DNA from: Hevea brasiliensis
Taxonomy: Eukaryota; Streptophyta; Magnoliopsida; Malpighiales; Euphorbiaceae
Length of the DNA: 64,000 nucleotides
Direction: 5' to 3'
Assembly (NCBI RefSeq): GCF_030052815.1
Contig: NC_079496.1
Location: forward strand, 8,881,100 to 8,945,099
Part shown: piece after piece, positions 36,901 to 49,223 of the stretch
How positions within the stretch are numbered: the stretch's first letter is position 1
How the letters are laid out: each line of letters starts with the position of its first letter
Translations under genes and position numbers: made by a program
The notes under the pieces: model-generated
What the model saw: the letters and a program-made list of their open reading frames with translations, nothing else
Databases searched by the model: none
Told to the model about the DNA's origin: nothing

Positions 36901-39900
36901 GTAGTCCTTCATTATTGGTCCAGTGGATCGTATTCAAATTAAAGAAGCATATCTCATTTAAGAAAACACAAATTTCTCCTTTTAGTTGTGGCACAATGTG
37001 CTATTGGGGAATGATGTGGGAGGCAAAGGGAGCAACAAAGAAGAGAATCCAGTGCAACACAACTCAGAGTAAGCTGCGTGAGATCTACTTAAAGTTGTGG
37101 GGGGTTCAAGAGTTGGATCTGACCCGACTTGGAAATTTCAAGCTAATAGAGTATCAGATAGAAGGTCTGACGGTGGGAACTAAGTCTCTAGACACCGACG
37201 AGGTGCTGGGGAGGTTAGATAGCCAGAAAATCTGAAATTCCGGCGGGTTAATATTCAGGTCGAAATTCGACCCATCAGATTTGGAGTTTTGGCTAATGTC
37301 TGGCGACCGGAAGGACAACTCTGGACTAGCCACAAGCCGGCAAATCTTCTGGTAAGGGCAGCTGTTAGGTCTGATGACCGGATGGCGATGGGTAGGTGCG
37401 AGGGGTGTGACAGCGTACTCTGCTTCTCGCAACTATTTTTCTTTTTTTAATTGGAAAAGTAAGGAAAAATTTCGAAGGACAAAACACATGTGAGAATCTT
37501 AAGAATCTTAATTTTGCGGAAATCGATCGAAAGTTGGCTCGATTTTAGGTTCTAATGCCAAATTGATGTAGAACAAATGGAAGAAGAATAAAGAACTAGG
37601 AGAAATCAAGGACCGATCCTTGAATAAAGAACTAATTCCTAATAATTTTATTTAATTTCAATAATAATCATAGTCAAAGCTACTGAATATTAGAAAATTA
37701 ACTATACTTATGGAGCTTACAACCCTAATCAAATTAAAAATAAAAATCATAATTCAATTCTAATTAAGAATACTAAATTAAATCAAAATAAATTAAAAAA
37801 TAATAAAATTTCTAAATAATGGACTTAATAAGATAAAAATTCCTAAATATAAAACTCTTAAATTTCCTAATTTTACAATGAGAATAATTCCTAAATTTTA
37901 TCTACCTATACTGCATTATCTAGGTTCTCAGTATGCTTGGTTAAAGGAAGACCTATATCGAGTAGACCGCACGAGGATCCCTTGGCTGGTGGCTGCATGG
38001 CATCCACCTTGGTATAATAGCTATTCTGCACACTATCAGGAATTTGAATGCATGAGGCAGGAAATGGAAGCACTTCTTTATCAATACCGTGTTGACATTG
38101 TTTTTTCTGGTCATGTAAGTAGGTTCTACTCTATTTTAAACTCACATGATGACTTTTTACTTGCAACTTTATTATAATTTGTGTGCTAATATGATTGAAA
38201 GTGGTTGAATAAGATTGATTTGATGCAGGAATACTCAGCCATGTCTTCTCAACTATAAAGCCTTAAAAAATGCGGTCTTATATCATATCTGACTTCTAAA
38301 CAAAATTTCCACAATATGAGATTCGTCTCGAGTATTTGAAACGTCTAAACAAAATTAGTCCAATATGAGATTGTTCTTGAGTATTTGAAAGCACCGACAT
38401 TTAATTCAAGCTTATTCTGTCTTGATATTTCACCTCCAATATGAGATTGTTCGTATTTGAATTTTGAAAGCACCTCCATTGAATTCAAGCTCACTAGTTG
38501 TTTGAAATTCACATATTTTGTTCATAGTCTATATTCAATTGTTTGGAAACATAAAAACATTGGATAGTTGACTTCTCAGTTGCTGATCTTGTTTGTTCTT
38601 TTCTATCAACTTAAAGAACTACAATTAGCCTCACTAGTTGTTTGAAATTCACGTATTTTGTTCATAGTCTATATTCAATTGTTTGGAAACATAAAAACAT
38701 TGGATAGTTGACTTCTCAGTTGCTGATCTTGTTTGTTCTTTTCTATCAACTTAAAGAACTACAATTAGCTTCTCTAGGTACATGCCAACTTTAGCAAGGT
38801 TATCACATTTTCAATAATGGAATGAGAAGGCAAAATTGATTACATAATCTTAGAATTGATACCTTATGAAGTTGCCTTTATGCCAATATTATCTTCTTCC
38901 ATATCATATGAAATATCAACCATCTGCTTTGCAGGTGCATGCTTATGAGCGGATGAATAGAGTCTATAATTATTCATTGGACCACTGTGGTCCTGTTCAC
39001 ATAACAGTTGGAGATGGTGGAAATATTGAGCAAGTTGAAGTTGATCATGCAGATGACCATGGAAAATGTCCTTCAGCTGAAGATAACATGCCAGAGTTTG
39101 GAGGGGTATGCCACATCAATTTTTCTTCTGGCCCTGCTAAGGGAAAGTTCTGTTGGGACAAGCAACCAGAATGGAGCGCATTCAGAGAAAGCAGCTTTGG
39201 ACATGGAATACTTGAGGTATGGTCTAAGCCTAAAATGTCGTGAACTCCATCTGGTGTCTACCATATAATATATCCCATAGTACACCTGGTAAGTTTCTGT
39301 GCTGCATCTCAGACTTATAACTGGATAGAGCACATGGAATTGAGTTTGCTTTGCAGCATCATTCAGAGGTGACTTGTCTTATTATTTTGTTCATATCTAG
39401 ACAACGTGGACTTGGAGTTAAATCTCAGCTTTATACTTGAGTACATCATATGGGAGTGAGTTTGATTTGCCACATTATTAAGAGATGATTTGTCTTGTGA
39501 ATTTCTTCATATCTAGGCATCATGAAGTCTCGCAGTATGGATCAAGAATCAAGAAGTTCAAGTTTTTTCTCCTTTTTGAGATATCGGTTTTTGTCACTTG
39601 TGATTTTATCAACCTCGAATATTGGTGTTGTATGTTTGTATCTGCAAGACTGAGATATTTATTAGCTAAAATAAGTTCATGTTTGTCTCTGTGCACGTGC
39701 ACGGATGTGGATGGCTTTCAAAGGATTTCATATATTTGATCTATTTCACTATTTTGCTTAAACTTCATTTACTAGCAGTTTTTACATCTGTCTTGGTTAA
39801 AGAACATCTTTTATTTCTGATGCAGGTTTTGAATTCAACTTATGCTTTATGGACATGGCACAGAAATCAGGATATTTACAAAGACAATAGTCATGGTGAT

Positions 39901-39978
39901 CAAATATACATTGTGCGACAGCCTGAACTGTGCCTTCCTTCAACTTCTTCCAAAGTGGTTTCCATATCCAGCATTTGA
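33913..39978 (+). CDS. Purple acid phosphatase (PAP15/23-like), seven exons, frameshifted in exon 1
   Basis: Exons are 33913-34176, 34372-34563, 34882-35218, 35434-35651, 37924-38114, 38935-39216 and 39826-39978, all GT-AG. All metallophosphoesterase blocks are present: GDLG, GDLTYANQY, VVEGNHE, AAWHPPWY and GHVHAYER (the last split by intron 5). They supply the ligands of the dinuclear Fe-metal centre that hydrolyses phosphate esters. Exon 1 encodes a signal peptide (MNYLKLWIPVTLFFTIITQT) and FDSSLRRGSDDL, then loses frame: one base is missing near 34071-34073, and the exon total (1637 nt, 3n+2) confirms it. With that base the product would be about 545 residues. An ATG at 34074 is in frame with all downstream exons, so a shorter form without signal peptide is conceivable. 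Intron 4 contains an LTR element; intron 5 a 140-bp tandem duplication. Relatives include secreted or vacuolar phytases; substrate is not shown here. Confidence 0.9.
35798..36152 (-). repeat. LTR of the intron-4 element (left copy)
   Basis: It starts TGGTGTAGAACAAAGGG and ends ATACTGCATTA. It is 355 bp, the same length as the right copy, with scattered substitutions. Confidence 0.85.
37564..37918 (-). repeat. LTR of the intron-4 element (right copy)
   Basis: It starts TGATGTAGAACAAATGG and ends ATACTGCATTA, directly followed by TCTAG, whose AG is the splice acceptor of exon 5. The LTR now supplies the tract upstream of that acceptor. Confidence 0.87.
38490..38769. repeat. 140-bp tandem duplication in phosphatase intron 5
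   Basis: The unit beginning CTCACTAGTTGTTTGAAATT at 38490 recurs at 38630 with a period of exactly 140 bp. The copies appear to differ at one base (CACATATT versus CACGTATT), so the duplication is recent or an assembly artefact. Splice sites are not affected. Confidence 0.93.
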
Positions 39979-41585
39979 TTCCCCATCAACCACAGTATAT
40001 TCTTTTCTTTTCCCTAAACCAAGAGAATTGAATACAACATTTTGATTCTACGTCCACCAAAGTATATTCTTACAGTCTTTACTAATATTTTTTCTGCCGC
40101 CTTTCTTCGGGTGATAGGGTGATAACAAGACTCAACTGGGAGGAATCAGAAATGAAGCCTCTGACATGTTTAAGCGAGTGTGGTTCCCATCAGTAATAAT
40201 CATGGTGGCCATTGTTGTAACCTGATCAAAATCATACTGGTTCAAAACTTTATACAATCAATTACTTTTAATAATGCCAATGGTCACATTTTATAATTGT
40301 GCTTTAGGTCCTTATTTTTCTTTAATTATTTATTTTTTCTTGAACCCAGAATGAGAATGTGTATGTATATATATAATTAATAGATGTTTTATTTAAAATT
40401 TATGATTAATATAATTAAATCAATTTGAAAAGTGAGATAAAAATTCATTTTTCGCAACAATTGTCATCAGAATTTTGTGATATATAAAGAAAAAACTGAT
40501 CTTAGGCTGCATTTCATACCTAACCTGAAGCCATTGAGCAACTATGAATTTCCATTTAGGCATCATCTGTTGTCAACAGATTGGGGCAAATTAATGCATT
40601 GAATACGCTAAAGTTACGCATTTGTTGGTAATAAAACATAGTCAGGTATTTTGGTACATCAACAAAATAAGGTATTTCTATAATTGAATTTTCTCTTTAA
40701 AAAAAATAATAATAAAGCAAATCTGATCCACCGCTTACACTAAATTTGGATGAACTTTAGAGTGATAAACACTGGAGGTGACACCTCATTTTTCATGGAT
40801 GATTCTATATATATAGATTCCAATTAAAAATTAGTAAGAGAAACAAGGAAACAAAGGACAAAAAGTAGAATATATTGGTATAGTAATAGTAAGCACCGGA
40901 GAGGAAGCTCAATTTTGTCTTCAGAGTTTGGTCAATGTTTGAAAAAAGAAAAAAACTGATTTTTAATTTTTTTTATTTAATTAATTAACAAATTTCTATT
41001 TAAATTTAAATGGATCTTATTTTTTGCTAAGAAATTAAAATAATAATTTTTAATCTTTTAAATAATAAAAGATTAATATATTTTTATATAAAATATATAA
41101 AATTTAATTACAAAAATTTTAATTTTGATTTTTTAATAAAAGATTATGCCTATTTAAATTTAAATAAAAAGTTATTTAAGATTAAAATTTAAAAATAATT
41201 TATGTAATCATGTATTAAAAGTTGAAGAGCAAATTTGACTTTCATCACAGACAGTAAGCATCTGCTGCTACCAACTATTTTCCAACAAGAGATCTTGGAT
41301 TCTTTAAAACTTCATAAAAAGTCAGCATCCAGCACACCCACTTGCTACCAAAACTAATTCAATCACCTCACCACTCGTTAAATTACTCAATTCTCTTTTC
41401 TCTCTCTTCCCACGCCCACCCTTTCTTCCAATTTCATTGTGCTGCTCAGGCCCAGCCTCCTTTTTGGTTCGCTCTCGAGCAGATCCATCTCCTATTCGTA
41501 TATCCCTCAAAAGTTGTCTTTTCCTTGATACCAATCGCACCCAGTTTATATCTCACGTTTTCGAAGAAAAGGGAATAGAAAACAG
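39979..41585. other. Intergenic region and cytochrome b5 leader
   Basis: Begins with the phosphatase 3' UTR and flank. From 40920 to 41240 the sequence is nearly pure A/T. From about 41340 it becomes pyrimidine-rich (TTCTCTTTTCTCTCTCTTCC), typical of a plant 5' UTR. A weak TATA-like CATAAAAA lies at 41313. No extra gene is supported. Confidence 0.5.
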
Positions 41586-44500
41586 ATGGTTGGTGAAGGG
41601 AAAGTTTTCACCTTGGCTCAGGTGTCTGAGCACAACAATCCCAAGGACTGTTGGTTGATTATCGACGGCAAGGTGATCTGCTTATTATGATTATTCTTAT
41701 TTGATCTTTTTTATCCATTGGGATTTTACAATCTTGGCTTGTGATTTGCTTGATGGATACTTTTGTATTGGGTCTTTCATGTATTGGGTTTTTGCTATCT
41801 GCTTATCTTGTCTTGTTTGCCCTCTGTATGCGTATCCTTGATGCTTTTTTTTTTTTTGCTATTATTATTATTAGTATATCTTCTGTATCACCTGTTTGAT
41901 TGTCTGGGATTCCTACTTCTAGCTATTGGATCTTCTACGAATTCTGTATCCCGCTTTATTCATAATGGTTTTTCTATGGTGTATTATATTCTGATCTATG
42001 AATATTCTTTGTGTCCATTTTGCTTAATGCCTTCAAATGTTGCTTTCATGTTTATTATTGTAGTACACAAAGGAACTTCTGCATATTGTATGAGAGTCGC
42101 ATATTCGGACATATCAGCTGGTAAGAGAGGGGAAAGCGGGTGCTTTTGCTATTGATGTAAAATATTTTTTAGCTTATCAGATTTCTGAAGGAATTTTGTT
42201 AGCTTGTGCAGCTAAAACTCAACATGATATGTTCGCTTTAATAAGACAGTCTAATTAGGGCTTTGTTAGTTCTACTGCATTCTGAATTGATGTTAACTTC
42301 ATTGATGGCAATTCATATGTAGTTTCGGAGACCTTTCATTGTCCAGTCTTAAGCCCTCTTGACTTATGATTATTTTTTTTTTCCTTTCAATATTTTGTGG
42401 GAACTCATAATCCTTCTACTTTTTCAAACCAGCTATTTGAATATTTTAGTTGTACTGCTTTTAAAGTTATCATTGTTAAGTGAAGTTACCATGACGAACC
42501 AATATAAAGATTATTTTTTATATAAAGTCTGATGGTTGGGCTTATTTCAGGATGCTATGCAAATCATATGATTTTTGGAACATCTCACTTGAAGATGACT
42601 TTCACCATTGTGTTTCTGGAAGTTTGTTGTTCTCTTTGACTTTTCCATATCTAATTGGTTTAAATCGTAGTGCTTGGCTGTGATCTGTATGTACAAAAAG
42701 CAAGGTGTTTATAGAAATTTTGTACCTATGGGCCAATATATAATGTGGAACATAAGGAGGTGGTGACTTATTGTTGAATGTGTTTAACTTCTACCCATAT
42801 ATCTTTCCAATTAGTCCTATACCATTTAAATTTATGGTCCAGGGTCCTTCAAAGGATTAATACCTACATGAATGTTTGCTGTTTTTTGGTCTCTCTCTTC
42901 TCCCCTGTATCCGATTGTCAACTCATGTGCTATATAAAGAACCGTAGGATGCATATATCCGTATGTAAGTAGATATAACTAAGATTTATCTCAACACAAC
43001 CCAATACGTTATCGTAGCCATGAAAGAGTCTAGAATTTTGATTTCTGTGTTGTTTTTCTAGGCTAAAACATCACTTCTGAAGAATTTTGGGTTTGAAGAC
43101 AGTGAGCAAAATAAGATATGCAACTGCAAATGAGCTTGTTCTGTCTTTGGTTAGCTTGATATATTATATTTAGATTAAAAGGAGGGCAGCATAAAAGGAT
43201 TGACGTCAATTAGTTTAGGAATATTCTAGTTTTAAGCAAACGAATAATAATTTGAGAAATTATCTTGTGACTTTCTATTTTAGATTACTCTATATGGGGA
43301 GCTTGGAAATCTCTCTAAAGTTATTTAACAGGAAGTTATTTATTTTGGAAAGCCTGGTATTTTCTTAATTAGTCGGAGATTTTTATTCTCTAGTTAGTAT
43401 CGAGGCTGTACCCTATAAATGGGGCTTCCCCGCCTTTTGTAGTTTACTTTTCGGCATCAATAAAATTTGAGAGTTTTCTTCATATTGTGTTTTCTTTCCC
43501 TTTTTGGTGGATTTCTAGGGATTTTGAGTGTAGTTGTTCCCTTGGAGTGACCTAACAAGGTGACAATTATGTTCGTGTTCTACCTCTACTTTTCGTGGAA
43601 CATCCATAGTGGGGTTTTCAACCTTGCTAATATCGGATTCTACCTATAACTGTACCTTTACAACTTTCTATCTACCGACTATAGTTCATAGTTCTAACAT
43701 TGTTCTACATTTACATCCCATATACGTTCATTCTATATTTTCTACAATTTCACAAGTTTTACCATTTGAAGTACCAAATTCTACATCCAAGACTTTAGTG
43801 CCTATCCATACTGGTGTCAGGGATAAAAATAATTAATTATATATAGAGAGGCAAAAAGGAGGGAAAAAAGAATATGCTCATTTAAAGGGCAGGGCTGCCA
43901 CCTTAATATAGATTTGCCCAATGATTAGTTAGTGCACTGCTTATTCTTGGTCTCCTTCATCTCATGGAAAGTTGGAAATGAGGGCCTTTTAGCTAGTTTT
44001 GCTTTCTACTTGATTCTGAGCTTAATCGAGGGGCTCTTCAGTTTTATGAGAATGTTAATCCCCATTGTTAGCTGCTAAGCTAATTTTTGTCAGAATATGG
44101 AATTTCTTTTTTTATCTTTGATTGTTGGGAGTAGATGATTTTGTGATGAGAGTATCAAACAGTTTAGTAGGACATCTTGTTTTTGCTTTTGTTAATTAGT
44201 ATAATTTTCTTTTTTATTTTTTCTACATTTCAGCAATAGCATATTGTTCTGCGTTCAATATTTGGAAGAAATAGGTGTTTCCACTACTCTGCTGTCCATT
44301 CAATTTATGTTTCTCCTCACTTCCTATTTCAGATGATGGGTATCTTTCAGGCCAACTAATGGGAAAGCTTTATCCTTTTTACATCTGTCCAAATTTCTTC
44401 TGCGCCTATCCATTTAATCTTGGGGAAATAATGCTAACTTTGAAAATTTTGTATGCCCAGTAGTTTTGCAAATTTAGATGTTACTTCAGGTATGATAGAA

Positions 44501-44966
44501 ACACAGTATTATCTCATCTCTGAACCATTATGATTTATTGAAACAGGTTTACGATGTGACAAAGTTTTTGGAAGACCATCCTGGTGGTGATGAGGTCTTG
44601 TTGTCTGCCACAGGTGCGGTCTCAGCAGTACCCCTTTGAAGCAAACTACAAATAAGATTGAGTCTGTCACTTACCAAGACACTACAGAATATAAAACACT
44701 ATGCTTGTTTTGCAGGGAAAGATGCAACTGATGATTTCGAGGATGTGGGCCACAGCACGAGTGCTAGAGAAATGATGGATCAATACTATGTTGGAGAGAT
44801 TGACTCTTCAACCATCCCTAAGAAGGCTGCATATAAACCTCCAAATCAGCCTCACTACAACCAGGATAAGACCTCTGAGTTCATTATCAAGCTCCTGCAA
44901 TTCTTGGTTCCCCTTGCTATATTGGGTTTGGCTTTTGGCATCCGCATCTACACAAAATCAACCTAA
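41586..44966 (+). CDS. Cytochrome b5, microsomal, three exons
   Basis: Exons 41586-41672, 44547-44613 and 44716-44966 total 405 nt, encoding 134 residues, a standard length. The heme-binding domain covers about 5-80 with axial ligands H40 in HPGG and H64 in VGHS. A C-terminal hydrophobic segment (about 108-128) with a short basic tail (IRIYTKST) makes it a tail-anchored ER protein. In plants these proteins donate electrons to fatty acid desaturases, hydroxylases and some P450s. Exon 1 begins directly with [12 protein letters not shown], the expected N-terminus. Intron 1 is long (2.9 kb) and contains an LTR-like stretch. No damage is visible. Confidence 0.96.
43200..43565 (+). mobile_element. 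Possible solo LTR or LTR fragment in cytochrome b5 intron 1
   Basis: The segment has the internal order of a plant copia-type LTR: a TATA-like CCCTATAAATGGGG near 43410, then GCATCAATAAAATTTGAGAG with a polyadenylation-like AATAAA, then a T-rich end. I could not identify a second copy or a target duplication. Confidence 0.3.
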
Positions 44967-46814
44967 GACCATGAATCACCATGGTCTGAAAAACACTTAA
45001 GAATTTATTGCTGGTGTTAGAGCCTGTGCCTTGGTCCTAGTTTAGTGTAGCAATTAAAGCTTGTTTCTTTGGTGTCTCTTAGGAATCATAGAGCAGACAA
45101 TCTGTGGTTGTGATGCCTATCCTGACTTCTGTGCCCCCGTTGTGCTATTTACAACTGAGTTATTGAAAATGAAAGACGATGATAGGTGTTATTTGTCATT
45201 CTCATGTTTGTTTTTTAAGTTGTAATTTGCAGACTCTTCCATATCAAATTGCATTATTTGACTTTTTGCTGTGATTTTTTTTAATAGATGATATTCTTTT
45301 AAATGATCATTATTTAAAAAAAAATAGTAAATCATATAATTATATTGTCTAACTAGTGGTTACTATGGTAGCAAACGTGGCTTATGGGACTTTTTGCTTT
45401 TTGTGTCACTTTCAAGTTCTAACCAAATGAAACCAATTTGATTCTGATTAGTCACATCTCGCATCACCTTCGAACCACCACTTTTTTTTTTTTTTTTTCA
45501 ATTTTAGTTAGTTAATTCAATGGAATCAGAGATTAATTTTTGTGGGCAATTACCATTCTTGTTTGATTGCACGACATGATGATTAAAAGAAAGCTTTAGC
45601 ACCTCCAGCCCTCCAGGTTTCGTTGGCGATTGGCATTGGTTTGATTCTCTGACACAAGCATGCACCCTCATGGAACCCACTTGCTGCTTTTGTTATTGTA
45701 TCTCATATAATCGTCTGCAACCAAACTCACTGCAATAGAAGAGATTTTTTTTTTTTAATTTTCAGATTTTGTTTCAAATCAATAAAATTACATTACATAC
45801 TATAAATTATGAAATAAATATTTTAAATCTATATATCATAAAGTACTTTGATTTCGTTTTGAAATTGAAACCATTTAACAATTAAAATAATTTTTTATTT
45901 TTTAAAATTTGTATCATATTAATTATTGAGTTAAATTGCCAATTCTGATTCAAATTTAATAAGAAAAAAAAATCACAACTTACCCATTTCAGTATTTCCT
46001 GATTTGGAGCCAATTCAAATCTATGTTTTAATCCTAATTATGATCATGACAAGTTTGGCTCAAATTGAACTGTGGTCAAATCTAATGTATTAAATAGCAA
46101 AATCTTGAATTTAAGTTTCTTTGATTATTAATTATAAATTTTTTATTTTAATGGTAAGAATTGTTATAGTAGGAAAATTACTTTTTCATCATTCAATCTC
46201 CTATCGATAAAATAAATAATTTTTTTTACTATAATATAAAAATTTAAAATTTAAATTATTAGGTTACCATAAAAGTTTCATATCATGTCAGAGAAAAAAA
46301 ATTACTATCTCTGTCTATTTAAATAATATTTAAATTTTTATCACTTTATTTATCTTTTAAAAAATTAAAGAAGCATTAATTATTTTTTTTAATTTTATTC
46401 TTATTTATTATCTCAATGTATTTATCTCTTTTTTATAATTATTTTTTAATTAAATATAAGAGTAATTATTTTTTTATAAAAATGAAATTATTTAATTATT
46501 TTTTAAAATTTTATGAAAAATCTTTGAAAATACTTAAAATGAGATGAAAAGGATATATATTTTTGATAAAATTCTTTAAAAAAATAAAGAACAAAAGAGT
46601 AATTGTGTTTGGGGTTATTTATTAATTTCAAGAAAGTCAGACTTGCCAATATCAACGTAAGGAAATACACCAAACTCAACATAAACATACTACCAACCGC
46701 ACACAAATATTCCCGGCTCACTTCTCTGCTGCAGCAAGTGTTGCCGCTTCTCTGTTTCATTTTAAAGCATCTCTCATCGATCTCCATCTCTCTCTCCCTC
46801 TCTACAAAAGAAAA
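44967..46814. other. Intergenic region and KAB1 leader
   Basis: It starts with the cytochrome b5 3' UTR (about 200 nt). From 45740 to 46560 it is strongly AT-rich with no supported feature. From 46730 to 46812 it is CT-rich (CTCCATCTCTCTCTCCCTCT), a likely 5' UTR of the next gene. Confidence 0.5.
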
Positions 46815-49187
46815 ATGCAGTACAGGAACTTGGGTCGCTCAGGCCTTAAGGTGAGCCAGCTCTCCTATGGCGCCTGGGTCAGCTTCGGCAATCAGCTTGA
46901 CGTCAAGGAGGCCAAATCTCTCTTGCAGTGCTGCCGTGACAATGGTGTTAACTTCTTTGACAACGCAGAGGTTTATGCCAATGGAAGGGCCGAGGAGATA
47001 ATGGGTCAGGCGATCCGCGAGCTTGGATGGAAACGCTCTGATATTGTCGTCTCCACCAAGATCTTCTGGGGAGGTTCCGGTCCTAATGATAAAGGCTTGT
47101 CCAGAAAGCATATTGTGGAGGGTGCCAAAGCTTCGCTCAAGAGGCTGGATATGGATTATGTCGATGTGATTTACTGCCACCGGTCAGTATTTAGTGCTGC
47201 TTTTGCCTTTTTTTTTCTTAATTTATTTATTTCACCTTCATTTCGTTTTCTTCTTATCCTTACGTAATTTGTTCCCCTCTTCGAGGATTCTATTAATGTG
47301 ATTGACCGTCACATATCATTAGATTTTATTTTTTTTAGTTGTTAAGTTGTATTTCTATATATAAACGTATTTTAATGATTTTGCGAGTGGCTTTGGTCGA
47401 TGATTTGTGGTTTGTTGTCTTTGTCTGTGTCAATGGAGTCTTGATAGGTTCATTTTGGTGGCTGTCTTGATTATTTTATTTTAATATGAAATGGGGTTGG
47501 CGATTTTCGTGATTTAACTAGAAAGAATCTTGATACGAAGGAATTCGTTTGATTTACGTGGTGTTTTATTATTGATTTCTGTTTGTGGTGTAATGGTTGT
47601 TTTGGATTTTTTGTTATCCTTTAGCAAGTGGGAGTATTTATTGATTAGCGTGGGATTTTTTGAATATGTACGGATATGATTTGATGCAACACTGGTGGTG
47701 GTTATTTCTGATTTTCTGGTGTCTATTCCTTGTTTTATCATTGAAATGTATTATATGCGGCTTCTTCTTCTTAAAGTTTGTTAAACGAGTATTACTATCA
47801 TTGTTAGTTTTGCTGTACTTGTTGATTAAAAAATCATAAACGATTGTTGAAGAGGTCTTATGTGTAGAATGTGAATTGTGAATGTAATTTACTATCACAG
47901 GCCAGACTCCTCAACACCAATTGAAGAAACAGTAAGGGCAATGAATTATGCAATTGATAAAGGTTGGGCATTTTACTGGGGGACTAGCGAGTGGTCGGCA
48001 CAGCAGATCACTGAAGCGTGGGGCATTGCAGAAAGATTGGACTTGTTGGGGCCAGTTGTGGAGCAGCCAGAGTATAATTTACTCTCTAGACACAAGGTGA
48101 GGGATTTTCTCTGTATTCAAATGTGAAACATATTATTTTTGTTTTTGGTAGTCAAAATCTTCTTTTGTATAGTTCTCACATATTAATATTTATTTCAGTT
48201 AGAAGGAAATGGGTTAAGGGGTTTTTGGGTTTGCAAACATAGCTTATCGTCTATGTTTAATTGTCATTTTAGCTGCATCTGAATTAGATATGAATATCTT
48301 GTTAGGCTGTTCTTATGGTTCTCTTTTGAAAGAAATTAGCCAAACACCTTCATCCTGAAGAATTTTCAAATCCAATGAATTCACCTTAAGTAGCAAGGAA
48401 TTGTGTTTTGGGAGATCAGAAATACGGCATGGCATTTTTTTGAAGGCAGTTCCATCACGTAGTAATGCACGTTTATTTAATATTTTAAAATACATGAACC
48501 CCCATCTTTTTGGTCTTTTTCTAAAGGTGCTTTATAATTGCAGAGACTATGTTGGGATAGAGTGAAAGATTCTGGTAATGTTTTGGTTAGTTAGTCGAGG
48601 AGTTTTGCATCTAGTTTACCTGCCTCTTTTTTACTCTTTAGGGCCATAGGCTTAAGGTTGAACTCGAAATATTCCCTTGAGAAAGAAAATTCTGGGGAAT
48701 GGTGCAGATTTTTCAATGGGGTTAAAATAAAGAAGTAGCAGCAGCAAAGTATAAAAAAGAATCAAGGAAGATATTTGAGGCTGTTGACCTTGCAGTTTTG
48801 GTTGCTCTTTAACAAAGCTATTGCAACTGCAATGCCTAACAGATCATGTAAGCTTCAGGAGGTGCCTATTCTTTGAAAGCTGCTGGTGGTTTTGGATATT
48901 ACAGCTGATGAAATTGTAGATTCCTTGTTAATAACGCACAACTTTTGACTTTCTAAGGGAAAGTAACTTGTTGTGTGATGTGTCATTGTATGGAATGTGC
49001 TTCACAATACAAGGAAGTGCCCAAATTTTGGTGTTAGTAACAGTTATTCTTTATTTCTAGACCAAATAGGTCATGGTGTGTAATTTATAAATATTCTCTC
49101 TTTCATTTTTTACTTGACTCGCCTTATAAGCGAAATTTCTTGTCAATTTCCGCATGTTAATATATGTATCCTTAAAATGGTAATAAG

Positions 49188-49223
<36 letters not shown>

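Larger units (their letters stand above)
35798..37918 (-). mobile_element. Small non-autonomous LTR retrotransposon in phosphatase intron 4
   Basis: Two direct repeats of 355 bp (35798-36152 and 37564-37918) flank 1.4 kb of internal DNA, with target duplication TCTAG at 35793-35797 and 37919-37923. In minus orientation the sequence next to the right LTR reads TGGCATTAGAACC (37548-37560), close to the methionine-tRNA primer site TGGTATCAGAGCC. The purine-rich ACTATAGGAGAA precedes the left LTR. No protease, RT or integrase is encoded; an internal minus-strand frame (36412-36615) is a Glu/Gln-rich coiled coil of unknown role. LTR ends are TG and TA on the plus strand, not the canonical TG-CA. 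Confidence 0.85.

Noticed and set aside
47514..47898. Two minus-strand frames of 75-86 codons
   Set aside because: Antisense to KAB1 intron 1, Lys/Asn-rich low complexity, no domain.
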